A DNA stretch of 64,000 bases from UTCHB3 sp002050155 (GTDB taxonomy: Bacteria; Bacteroidota; Ignavibacteria; Ignavibacteriales; Ignavibacteriaceae), in contig CP129491.1 in NCBI GenBank assembly GCA_030584105.1, positions 2,356,001-2,420,000 of the forward strand, in the 5' to 3' direction. The translations under genes and the position numbers were made by a program. Position 1 is the first letter of the stretch, and every line of letters begins with the position of its first letter. Shown one piece after another: positions 42,116 through 50,476 of this stretch. The notes below the pieces were generated by a model. That model was not told where the DNA came from. It saw only the letters and a program-made list of their open reading frames with translations, and ran no database searches.

Positions 42116-42676
42116 ATGAAGACAGAAGAGATCATAATAGCGGGTTTCGGCGGGCAGGGTGTCCTCTCGATGGGGCAAATGCTTGCTTATTCCGCACTAA
42201 TAGATAACAAAGAGACCAGTTGGATGCCCTCCTACGGTCCGGAAATGCGCGGCGGCACTGCAAACTGTATGGTTATCGTATCCGAGAACAGGATCAGTTC
42301 GCCGATAGTAACCAAATTTGATACGGCAATAATTCTCAATCAGCCCTCGATGGTTAAGTTTGAGAATGCCGTGAAACCGGGCGGATGCCTGTTCTATGAA
42401 GAATCAACCATAATTGAGCCACCAACCAGAACTGACATTAATGTCTTTAGAATTGGTGCAATTGTTGAAGCCGAGAAACTGAAGAAAAAACAAGTCGCCA
42501 ACATGGTAATGTTAGGTGCTTATCTTGAAGTAAAACCGATCGTTAACTACAGCAGCATTCTTGAAGCGCTGAAGAAAGTGCTGCCGGAGAGGCACCACCA
42601 CCTGATACCGCTGAACGAAGAAGCGTTAGCGAAGGGTAAAGAATTAGTTCAGGAATTAATGAAAGAACCGGTTTAA
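42116..42676 (+). CDS. 2-oxoacid:ferredoxin oxidoreductase, gamma subunit
   Basis: 186 residues, standard. IIIAGFGGQGVLSMGQML and SYGPEMRGGTANCMV are the family signatures of the CoA-binding-side gamma chain. It completes the four-subunit enzyme for CO2-releasing (or reductive) conversion of a 2-oxoacid and CoA with ferredoxin. Confidence 0.94.
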   Translation: MKTEEIIIAGFGGQGVLSMGQMLAYSALIDNKETSWMPSYGPEMRGGTANCMVIVSENRISSPIVTKFDTAIILNQPSMVKFENAVKPGGCLFYEESTIIEPPTRTDINVFRIGAIVEAEKLKKKQVANMVMLGAYLEVKPIVNYSSILEALKKVLPERHHHLIPLNEEALAKGKELVQELMKEPV

Positions 42677-42697
42677 CTAAACAGACGGGTGAATAAA

Positions 42698-42958
42698 ATG
42701 ACCGATCACGACAAAGACTGTGCAAAAACATGTAAGAATTCCTGTGCTACTCTGCAGGAAGCTCTTAGAAATGAGACCGGAACAGTCCGTTACTATGAAG
42801 GAATGATGAATCAGTGTTGCACACCTGATGTAAAGGAGTTCCTTAGCGAAATGATCGAAGCCAGAAGGATAGAGATCATGAAGATTATCCAAAAGCTGAA
42901 CGAGATTCAGGCTCGCTCCCAGATAGTTGACGGTGTCATTTCCAGTTTCGATGCTTAA
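42698..42958 (+). CDS. Small Cys-rich ferritin-like helical protein in the oxidoreductase operon
   Basis: 86 residues from ATG 42698, preferred over an in-frame GTG 9 nt upstream. The N-terminus has C8, C12 and C16 (C-x3-C-x3-C), and CC occurs about residue 40. Two amphipathic helices follow, with ETGTVRYYEGMM and EFLSEMIEARRIEIMKIIQKL, resembling half of a ferritin/rubrerythrin-like bundle. It is 21 nt after the gamma gene and ends before a terminator, so it is in the same operon. Could be an oxygen-protection, iron or cluster-repair accessory. Not a family I can name. Confidence 0.7.
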   Translation: MTDHDKDCAKTCKNSCATLQEALRNETGTVRYYEGMMNQCCTPDVKEFLSEMIEARRIEIMKIIQKLNEIQARSQIVDGVISSFDA

Positions 42959-43072
42959 AATTCGAGACTACAAAATCGAAGCCTGATATTCGAGATTTAA
43001 ATTTCGAAATTTGATAGTGGCAAAAACAGAGTTCGCTACAATCAGAGAGAGTGCTTCGTTCAATCAAAAAAA

Positions 43073-43104
43073 AAGCCGCCTGATTTTTCAGGCGGCTTTT
43101 TTTT
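43073..43104 (+). terminator. Terminator of the oxidoreductase operon
   Basis: AAGCCGCCTGA (43073-43083) and TCAGGCGGCTT (43088-43098) form an 11-bp stem with a 4-nt TTTT loop, followed by eight T. The preceding run of A makes it usable from both sides, so it can also end the convergent thioredoxin gene. Confidence 0.9.
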
Positions 43105-43212
43105 GTTTCATTATCGTTCAGTTGTACGAAGCTTTTTTTGTAAGATTATCGTTTTGATGTTCGATTCTCTTTTTACAGAAAAGTTATAGTCGTTGAAAGA
43201 GCTTTGAACTTG

Positions 43213-43581
43213 CTAATTCATCTCTTCTTCTTTAATCAGCAATTTATCGATTATATCCACCAGAGCGGGTTTAGGAAGTGCTCCCTGAGCCATTCTTGGC
43301 TGCCCGTTTTTAGGGACAAAAAGAAGTGAAGGTATGCTTCTGATGCCGAAGGCGGCAGCGAGTTCCTGCTCAGCTTCTGTGTCAATTTTGTATATATCAA
43401 CTTGCCCTTTGTACTCTTCGGAAAGTTCTTCAAGAACGGGTGCAACCATTTTGCAGGGCCCGCACCAATCGGCATAAAAATCGATCAGGCAGGGTTTATC
43501 CCCTTCGAATTTCCAATCCTGATTCTTTTCATAGTTAAAAACCTTTTCCAAAAAGAGTTGTTTTGTTAAGTGGGTGGTCAT
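43213..43581 (-). CDS. trx: Thioredoxin
   Basis: 122 residues, cytoplasmic. Active site WCGPC (C40, C43) in FYADWCGPCKMVAPVLEEL and the cis-proline loop IRSIPSLLFV. An N-terminal extension of about 12 residues is longer than in E. coli TrxA. General disulfide reductase. Convergent with the oxidoreductase operon, from which it is separated by the bidirectional terminator. Confidence 0.93.
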   Translation of the reverse strand: MTTHLTKQLFLEKVFNYEKNQDWKFEGDKPCLIDFYADWCGPCKMVAPVLEELSEEYKGQVDIYKIDTEAEQELAAAFGIRSIPSLLFVPKNGQPRMAQGALPKPALVDIIDKLLIKEEEMN

Positions 43582-43791
43582 TAATTCTCCGTGTTAAAAA
43601 AATTTTTTGTTCAAATAAAATATTTAATTGTGTGTGTGATGAAAAAAAATAAAAAAGGATTCAACGGTGCAAAAGTTGGGTTTATCAGTTTTCCATAATC
43701 TATTTGGATAATAGTAAACCGTTTTTTAGAAAATGACCAATCAACTTAAAGAAAACAGTAAATCAATTTTAAAAGAATGATACACCGGTTC

Positions 43792-44637
43792 TTAAAAAAT
43801 TGTAAATACCAAGCCAAGCTGGAAAGCTTCGCGCACCTGTGTCCGTTTAATCTGATCTTCATCGTAAACCACAACCACATTCAGATTTGTTGCCAGCCAC
43901 TTATTAATACGGGCAGTAATCAAATTTTCCCACCTGATATCCCAAATATCCATTCTTTTGAAAGGTGAGAAAAGAGAAAGTTTGCTTACATACTGCACAT
44001 TTTCTGCAACATTAAGTTTAAGATCTGTAACGCTGTTAAAACCGAAGTCGAACTTAAATGTTTCAATTTCGGGTGTGTTTGGGTCATCCGCTTCCGTAAA
44101 GAATTTGTCTGAGATTATCTCTCTCGCGGCAATATCAAGACGGGTTTGCACCACATCCGACTTATCATAAAGCAGCCCAATACCTTGCGTAATATAAGCC
44201 GGGTCGAAGAAGTTGGAAATTTGCACAGCGGGGTCAACTTTGTAGTTGTAGCCGGCGGTAATTTGTGTTAAAAATGTGTTTGAAGCGGCAAATTTGAAAA
44301 TCCATCCGAGGTCTCGAGCCAACACATTTTCCATAAAAATTTCGTTTTCATTCTGTTTATCAGGTTGATCTCCCGTTTGCGTGCGCCCGTAGATCACCCT
44401 TAATTGGTTTTTAAACGACCAGTGTTCCGATTTCCAGTTCAATCCAAAGTTCAGGTATGTATTCCATGCAATGGCGTTATCGCCCCCCTTTGCCCAGTCG
44501 GAAAAACTTACCTGTGAAAAGTTTAGCCCTGCAGTAAGAGAAGGTTCCCATTTGTAAAGTGTTGAGTCAGTTTGCGCATTTATGTTAAAAAAAGAAGAAA
44601 ATATTAATAAGCAAGTGAGCAGAACAGTTTTTTTCAT
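43792..44637 (-). CDS. DUF3078 outer-membrane protein
   Basis: 281 residues. Signal peptide (1-21), then WEPSLTAGLNFSQVSFSDWAKGGDNAIAWN, the hallmark start of DUF3078, and alternating barrel strands to a C-terminal aromatic (LVFTIF). Common in Bacteroidota and relatives, function unknown; a porin-like or assembly role is guessed from fold. Transcribed divergently from the TlpA-like gene at 44781 with a short A+T-rich intergenic promoter region. Confidence 0.85.
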   Translation of the reverse strand: MKKTVLLTCLLIFSSFFNINAQTDSTLYKWEPSLTAGLNFSQVSFSDWAKGGDNAIAWNTYLNFGLNWKSEHWSFKNQLRVIYGRTQTGDQPDKQNENEIFMENVLARDLGWIFKFAASNTFLTQITAGYNYKVDPAVQISNFFDPAYITQGIGLLYDKSDVVQTRLDIAAREIISDKFFTEADDPNTPEIETFKFDFGFNSVTDLKLNVAENVQYVSKLSLFSPFKRMDIWDIRWENLITARINKWLATNLNVVVVYDEDQIKRTQVREAFQLGLVFTIF

Positions 44638-44780
44638 CCTGAATTAATCCTTTTAGTGCAAAAAATATTAATTTTATACAACAAAGATAACGATCTCGTG
44701 AGTCTGTGGGTTTCAGGTGTTAAAAAATATTTTATATTTGTATTATATTTTTTAAAATTCAACCACGAAACGAGGTTACT

Positions 44781-46367
44781 ATGCGCAAGCAATCTATATG
44801 GTTAACAATTGCGCTTTTTATTACACTAAATTCAGGGGCAGTACTTAACGCACAAGCTGACCTGACGATAAAAGGAAAAATTCTCGGTTACGATGGTAAC
44901 CCGATGACACAGGCTTTCTACTCAATTGAAAACTGGGTTACCCAATTGAAGGGTTCAAGGCTTCCGATGATTGCTAAACCGGACGGAAGTTTCGAGATTA
45001 AAATCACAGAAAACGGCAGTTACAACTTAATATTCGGCGGTTTATGCCACACAAGCAGTAACCTTTCATTTCCGGTTTCCGGGCAAAAGGGAACCGTGGA
45101 AATGGAAGTGCAGCTTGCTGCAAATAAGATATCCCTTTATCCTTATTCACTTTGGATAAAAAGCAACGCTGAGGATGATTTTTATTCCCTGAAATTTCTA
45201 AGTGTATCGCCCGACGGCAAATTCAGGTATCGTGTAGATAAAGCGATGGATACACTTCTGCTGCAGATAGGCGCAAAACAATACTATGTTTCAAGCGCAT
45301 TTCCTTACCCCGGGGCGGAATATGTGGTCGATTCAATCGGCGGGTATTACACTCAATTTACAAATGTAAAACCCGGCTTCACAGTCGATATTGACCCCAC
45401 CTCGCTCCCCCGACCCACCGGCGAAAACAGTAACAAAGTTAAAATTTTATCTGATAACGCCGGTTATACTGATGTTTTTAACCTGGCAAACTCGCTTGAT
45501 TTCTCTTACAGAAAAGCACTTACTGAATCTTATCCTTATTTTTTGCACCTTTATAACGAAACAAGCGACGCAAAAGTTAAAGATATTGCTGCAATTAAAC
45601 TGTTGGAAAGCAACCTTATGTTGGAAATGCCGTTTATTCCCGACCCGGTTGGCGTTGCAAAGTCGGTTTTGCCGGAAAGCCCCGGCTGGGATATGAATTT
45701 CTATTCAACAAGCGATGTGTTTGAGTATCTTTCGCCTGAAGAGCGCCCGGCATACATACACAAAGTGTTCGATTCACATACGGTCTTAACAAAATATACA
45801 ATGCTGAACCAGTTTAAGAGTATGCCCCACATCTGCTCCCCTGAGTTGTATGGCGAACTCTATAAAAAATTAGCCGTTTTAACGGATGAAATTAAGGCAG
45901 CCGATCTTAACATTACTGAACTTGACCCTGGCTACAGTCCGCTTAACAATGAAAAATTGCATGATTTTACGGTTAAATTAATCGACGGAAAGGTGTTTTC
46001 CCCCTCGCAGTTGAAAGGGAAATATTTCCTGATCGATTTCTGGGGAACCTGGTGCATGCCCTGCATAGCGGCAATTCCCGAACTTGAGAAAGCCTACGAG
46101 AAATTTCATCCAAAAGGATTTGAAATTATCAGCCTTGCGCTTGAATCCACACCGGAAGATTTCAACGAGCTGCGGAAAGAGCACAAAATGCCCTGGTTAC
46201 ACGCAATTCTAACCGAAAAAGAAACCGAAAATATTATCAATTTATATCAGATAATGTATATTCCAAAAATGTTATTAATCTCGCCGGAAGGTGAAGTTAT
46301 TGGCAATGAGGAAACTCTTGGCAACGGAGGATTAACGAAAAAGCTCGAAGAGATTTTTAAGAATTAA
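44781..46367 (+). CDS. Secreted TlpA-like thiol-disulfide oxidoreductase with large N-terminal region
   Basis: 528 residues. Signal peptide (1-25, LNAQA). A beta-sandwich N-domain (about 27-200) and a helical middle (about 215-390) come before a C-terminal TlpA/AhpC-type thioredoxin domain. That domain has FWGTWCMPC (C425, C428) and the IPKMLLISPEGEV cis-Pro region. Similar layouts occur in Bacteroidota, often with DUF4369 in front. Likely periplasmic reductase. A weak hairpin (46389-46416) follows. Confidence 0.85.
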   Translation: MRKQSIWLTIALFITLNSGAVLNAQADLTIKGKILGYDGNPMTQAFYSIENWVTQLKGSRLPMIAKPDGSFEIKITENGSYNLIFGGLCHTSSNLSFPVSGQKGTVEMEVQLAANKISLYPYSLWIKSNAEDDFYSLKFLSVSPDGKFRYRVDKAMDTLLLQIGAKQYYVSSAFPYPGAEYVVDSIGGYYTQFTNVKPGFTVDIDPTSLPRPTGENSNKVKILSDNAGYTDVFNLANSLDFSYRKALTESYPYFLHLYNETSDAKVKDIAAIKLLESNLMLEMPFIPDPVGVAKSVLPESPGWDMNFYSTSDVFEYLSPEERPAYIHKVFDSHTVLTKYTMLNQFKSMPHICSPELYGELYKKLAVLTDEIKAADLNITELDPGYSPLNNEKLHDFTVKLIDGKVFSPSQLKGKYFLIDFWGTWCMPCIAAIPELEKAYEKFHPKGFEIISLALESTPEDFNELRKEHKMPWLHAILTEKETENIINLYQIMYIPKMLLISPEGEVIGNEETLGNGGLTKKLEEIFKN

Positions 46368-46388
46368 TATTCCCCGCCCGATTTACAC

Positions 46389-46416
46389 GGTCTTTTTGGT
46401 GATAATCAGAAAGACC
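46389..46416 (+). terminator. Possible terminator after the TlpA-like gene
   Basis: GGTCTTT (46389-46395) pairs with AAAGACC (46410-46416) over a 14-nt loop. A T-tract follows only after a 10-nt gap, so the call is weak. Confidence 0.3.
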
Positions 46417-46524
46417 TTGTAGGTCGGTTTTTACTTTAAATGCTAATCATACTCAAAAGCTTCCAACCTTCGAACGAAAGTTATTGGAAGAAAGAGGAAT
46501 TTTTCAGAGAGGAGCATCATCATC

Positions 46525-48537
46525 ATGAAGAAATACTATTTGCTTGCAGGGATAGTCTGTTGTTTGCTTACAGGCACTTCCGCCCAAAACCCCGGTGACG
46601 AGGTATTCAGCGGAACGCAAGTCCATTCTGTCAATATTCAATTCTATTACCCCAATTACTGGGACTCGCTCACCTATTACTACAACTTAGGAACGGAAAT
46701 TTACATCCCCGCAAGAGTTATAATAAACGGCGACGCCCCAATGGATAGCGTGGGGGTAAGGCTGAAAGGAAACTCTTCGTACAGCCATCCGAATAATAAA
46801 AAATCGATCAGGCTCTCTTTCGATAAATTTAAGGACGACCAGAAGTGGGATGGCTTGAAGGGTGTGCACTTAAACAATCAGTACGGTGACCCCACTTTTA
46901 TGCGGGAGAAGCTGTATTTGGATTTTTGCCGTGATAATGGAATTGCAGCACCCAGAGCCAATTACGCGAACATCTCATTTAACGATACTTTATACGGCTT
47001 TTACTCAGTAATAGAGCATGTGAATAAACCGTTCCTTTCCTCAAGATTTGGGAACAAAAACGGCGATCTCTTCAAAGCGGTTGACGCATTCGACGGGGTG
47101 CAGGCTTCTTCAAATTTCACATGGCATACCGCTGTGCCCGACTCATATTTTGTCCGTTATGAGCTTAAAACGGAGGGTTCTTCCACTGCCTGGGGGAACC
47201 TGATCAGGGTGCTTGATACACTTAACAACGGCACCAATTCTTATGAATCTTTAACAGAACAGATTAACACAGACGCTCTTTTCAAAGCTATTGCAACAGA
47301 CCTGCTTTTCGGAAATCTTGATTCTTACAGCAACAGCGGAAGGAATTTCTACTTCTACTTTAACACTGCAACTTCAAAAATGGAGTGGATAATCTGGGAT
47401 GTGGGGCTTTCATTCGGCGGTTATTTTGGAGGGATCGCGAACTACGAGAACCTGAGCATTACTTACCTGCTTTCTCAGGCACAGCGACCGCTGATGGCAA
47501 AAATGTACCAAAACCCACAGCTGAAAACTGAGTATCTGAACACACTGTGCTATCTTTTTAAGGATAATTTCACCCCCGAGAAATTAGGCGCGAAAATTGA
47601 TTCTTTGGCTTCGGTTATCCGCCCATTCGTTTATGCAGATTCAAGGAAGCAATTCAGCAACACACAGTTTGAAATGAATCTTTTCAGCGACCTACAAGTG
47701 CCGAATATTGGCGGCGGTGCCAGAATCCCCGGGTTGAAATCTTTCATAACCCAGCGCGCACAAAGCGTAAGAACGCAGCTTAATAACTTGGGAATTTTCT
47801 GCGTTTTGCCCGCTGAATCGGGTGAATTAGTGATTAATGAGTTCATGGCTGATAACGATACTATACCCGACCCCGACGGTGAAACCGACGACTGGATAGA
47901 AATTTACAACACCACCAACCGCACAATTGACCTAAGCGGTATGTATCTTAGTGATAAAATGACTCAACCGACTAAGTGGCAGTTTCCGCAGGGCACAACT
48001 ATTGAACCTGACGGCTATTTGATAGTCTGGGCAGATGAAGACAGCACACAAGCGGGGTTACACGCAAACTTTAAACTTTCGGCAAGTGGTGAAAGCATTT
48101 TGCTCTCAAATGTTGACCTCTCAGTTTTGGATTCAGTAACTTTCGGTGCACAGACCACTAATCTTGCGATGGCGCGCATGCCAAACGGCACGGGTGAGTT
48201 CCGTCAGCAGCCACCGACACCCGGTTATAATAACGAGCTGCCTTCCGCCGTGCTGAGCACAACGGAATTGCCGGGCACATTTAGAATAAGGCAGAACTAC
48301 CCAAATCCCTTCAATCCGCTGACTAAGGTTGATTTTTCACTGCCGAATACCGGGTGGGTGGTGGTTTCGCTGTATGATATTACGGGGGCTTTGGTTGCAA
48401 CACTTCTGAATGGGGAAATGATCGGGGGAGAACATTCAGTCACCGTGAACGGAAACAACCTGCACAGCGGTGTTTATTTTCTGAAAATCACTCAGGGTAA
48501 AAACACCGGCGTTATTAAAATGACACTGTTGAAATAG
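46525..48537 (+). CDS. CotH kinase-family protein with lamin-tail and T9SS domains
   Basis: 670 residues. Signal peptide (1-20). The CotH-like kinase fold (about 35-420) includes VRLKGNSSYSHP, KKSIRLSFDKF and a VIEHVNKPFL block. A lamin-tail (LTD) domain (about 432-555) has LVINEFMADND and DDWIEIYNTTNRTIDLSG. The C-terminus is a T9SS sorting domain (NYPNPFNPLTKV). CotH proteins in spores are protein kinases; activity of secreted bacterial versions is less clear. Heads a run of three T9SS genes on the same strand. Confidence 0.9.
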   Translation: MKKYYLLAGIVCCLLTGTSAQNPGDEVFSGTQVHSVNIQFYYPNYWDSLTYYYNLGTEIYIPARVIINGDAPMDSVGVRLKGNSSYSHPNNKKSIRLSFDKFKDDQKWDGLKGVHLNNQYGDPTFMREKLYLDFCRDNGIAAPRANYANISFNDTLYGFYSVIEHVNKPFLSSRFGNKNGDLFKAVDAFDGVQASSNFTWHTAVPDSYFVRYELKTEGSSTAWGNLIRVLDTLNNGTNSYESLTEQINTDALFKAIATDLLFGNLDSYSNSGRNFYFYFNTATSKMEWIIWDVGLSFGGYFGGIANYENLSITYLLSQAQRPLMAKMYQNPQLKTEYLNTLCYLFKDNFTPEKLGAKIDSLASVIRPFVYADSRKQFSNTQFEMNLFSDLQVPNIGGGARIPGLKSFITQRAQSVRTQLNNLGIFCVLPAESGELVINEFMADNDTIPDPDGETDDWIEIYNTTNRTIDLSGMYLSDKMTQPTKWQFPQGTTIEPDGYLIVWADEDSTQAGLHANFKLSASGESILLSNVDLSVLDSVTFGAQTTNLAMARMPNGTGEFRQQPPTPGYNNELPSAVLSTTELPGTFRIRQNYPNPFNPLTKVDFSLPNTGWVVVSLYDITGALVATLLNGEMIGGEHSVTVNGNNLHSGVYFLKITQGKNTGVIKMTLLK

Positions 48538-48548
48538 GAAATGACACC

Positions 48549-48677
48549 ATGAGCAATCAAACCGTAGAAAAAAAGAAAATGTGTAAAAAAGAAACCGTGA
48601 AAAAGAAAACCGTAGAAAAAAGAATCGTAGAAAAAATGAAAAAAGAAACCATGAATAATTATTTAATAATCGAATAG
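48549..48677 (+). CDS. Possible Lys/Glu-rich 42-aa repeat peptide
   Basis: A 42-codon frame between the CotH and arylsulfotransferase genes made of KKxTVEKK-like repeats. The DNA is itself a run of GAAACCGT/GTAGAAAAA words, so this may be a microsatellite-like repeat that happens to be open. No ribosome site stands out. Confidence 0.2.
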   Translation: MSNQTVEKKKMCKKETVKKKTVEKRIVEKMKKETMNNYLIIE

Positions 48678-48684
48678 AGTAAAG

Positions 48685-50457
48685 ATGAAAAAAGCGATTT
48701 TATCAATTTTGTTTTTGTTGCTGTTTCCCGTAGAACTGAGTTTTGCACAGGCGTATCCGGGTTATGTACTTTTTGCACCTAACAACTCCCGTTACACCTA
48801 TTTAATTGACGGAAATAACCAAATTATCCATCAATGGACCCACACCCGCACAGGTGGCTACTCTTGCTATCTTTTAGAAGACGGCACCCTGATGCGCACG
48901 GCTAACGCCACTTCTTCACAGCTGAACGGAGGCGGCGCCACAGGAATTGTGCAAAAAGTTGCGTGGGATGGAACTCTTTTATGGGAATTTACATACGCAA
49001 CTGCCACCTACAGAAGCCATCACGATATAGCACCACTGCCAAACGGAAATGTACTGTTGATTGCATGGGAAACGAAAACCGCAGCGCAAGCCGTTGCCAT
49101 GGGGCTTAACCACAGCGCATCTTTGTGGCCCGACCATGTTATTGAAGTGCAGCCCGTTGGCTCTAACGGCGGGAATATCGTCTGGAGATGGAATTTCTGG
49201 GACCACCTTATTCAAGCTTTTGATCCGAACAAGCCAAACTATGGTACTATTGCCGATCACCCCGAACTTCTTGATATAAACACCGGAAGCTCATTCGGTG
49301 ATTGGATGCACTGCAATGGGATTGACTATAATGCTGCGCTCGACCAAATTGTAATTTCTTCGCACAACCTGAATGAAATTTATGTGATCGACCACAGCAC
49401 CACTACTCAGGAAGCGGCAGGGCACACAGGCGGAAGATGGGGTAAGGGTGGGGATTTCCTCTATCGGTGGGGCAGTCCTACAAATTATAAAATGAACACT
49501 TCGAACTACTTTAAGGTAGTTCATGGTGTTAATTGGATTAAAGACGATCACCCGGGCGGCGGGAACATTCTTGCTTATAACAATGGTTTTGGAACGAACC
49601 GCTCTGAAATCGTGGAACTAAAACCGGATAAAGACAGCCTTGGGAACTATATTTGGATTCCGGGCACACCATTTTCCCCTGCCACACCTAATTGGTCGTA
49701 TTCGGCACCCGGCTTCTATTCATTACACTTGGGCAGCTGCCAGAGGATGCCAAACGGTAACACTTTTATTGCCGAATCTGTCGGTGGTTATCTCTTCGAA
49801 GTGGATTCGGTCGGAAACACGGTTTGGAGCTATAACCGCGGCGGTGAAATTGCACGGGCTATGAAATACCCCGTTGATTACCCCGGGCTGACTGCACTTC
49901 CCGCTAATTTTGTTTCTTTTACGGCACATGCTGCAGGCACAAATGTGGAATTGATATGGGAAACCGCCTCTGAAACCAACAACCACCACTTCGAAATACT
50001 AAGAAGCCATGATAATATTTCGTACACACCCGTTGGTACGGTTCAGGGCGCCGGCACTTCAACTGTGCGAAAAGAGTACCAATTTACCGATAAAGGTTTA
50101 ACTGCGGGCAAATATTGGTACGCCATTCGGCAGATTGATTTCGACGGCTCTTCTGCCACATCGTACAGCGCGGAAGTGGAGGTACTTAGCCCGCATGATA
50201 TTACAATTCGTCAGAACTATCCGAACCCGTTCAACCCTACAACCACAATTTCGTACTTTATGCCAAAAAACGGGTTAGTGAAAATTGAAGTTGTTGATAT
50301 TACGGGGAACTTAGTATCGGTTCTTGTTGATGAAATGGTAAATGCAGGCGAGAACAGCGTTATTTTTGACGCGGGGGAGCTTTCAAGCGGGGTTTATTTT
50401 TACCGCGTTACCGCCGGCGGGTTTGTTAAAGTAATGCCGATGGTGCTTGCTAAATAG
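48685..50457 (+). CDS. Arylsulfotransferase (ASST)-like secreted protein with T9SS domain
   Basis: 590 residues. Signal peptide (1-22), then a six-bladed ASST-type propeller (about 23-400) with YPGYVLFAPN, YLIDGNNQIIHQW, HHDIAPLPNGNVLLIAWE, and DWMHCNGIDYN; the His residues are candidates for the sulfuryl-transfer histidine. A fibronectin-like linker precedes the T9SS domain (NYPNPFNPTTTI). Known family members transfer sulfate between phenols. Whether the catalytic His/Arg set is complete needs alignment. Confidence 0.85.
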   Translation: MKKAILSILFLLLFPVELSFAQAYPGYVLFAPNNSRYTYLIDGNNQIIHQWTHTRTGGYSCYLLEDGTLMRTANATSSQLNGGGATGIVQKVAWDGTLLWEFTYATATYRSHHDIAPLPNGNVLLIAWETKTAAQAVAMGLNHSASLWPDHVIEVQPVGSNGGNIVWRWNFWDHLIQAFDPNKPNYGTIADHPELLDINTGSSFGDWMHCNGIDYNAALDQIVISSHNLNEIYVIDHSTTTQEAAGHTGGRWGKGGDFLYRWGSPTNYKMNTSNYFKVVHGVNWIKDDHPGGGNILAYNNGFGTNRSEIVELKPDKDSLGNYIWIPGTPFSPATPNWSYSAPGFYSLHLGSCQRMPNGNTFIAESVGGYLFEVDSVGNTVWSYNRGGEIARAMKYPVDYPGLTALPANFVSFTAHAAGTNVELIWETASETNNHHFEILRSHDNISYTPVGTVQGAGTSTVRKEYQFTDKGLTAGKYWYAIRQIDFDGSSATSYSAEVEVLSPHDITIRQNYPNPFNPTTTISYFMPKNGLVKIEVVDITGNLVSVLVDEMVNAGENSVIFDAGELSSGVYFYRVTAGGFVKVMPMVLAK

Positions 50458-50476
50458 TCTGTGAAAGAATGAAAAA

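Noticed and set aside
42959..43020. ATTCGAGA / AAATCGAA repeats after the small Cys-rich gene
   Set aside because: Very short and A+T biased; could be chance, and no consistent period emerged.
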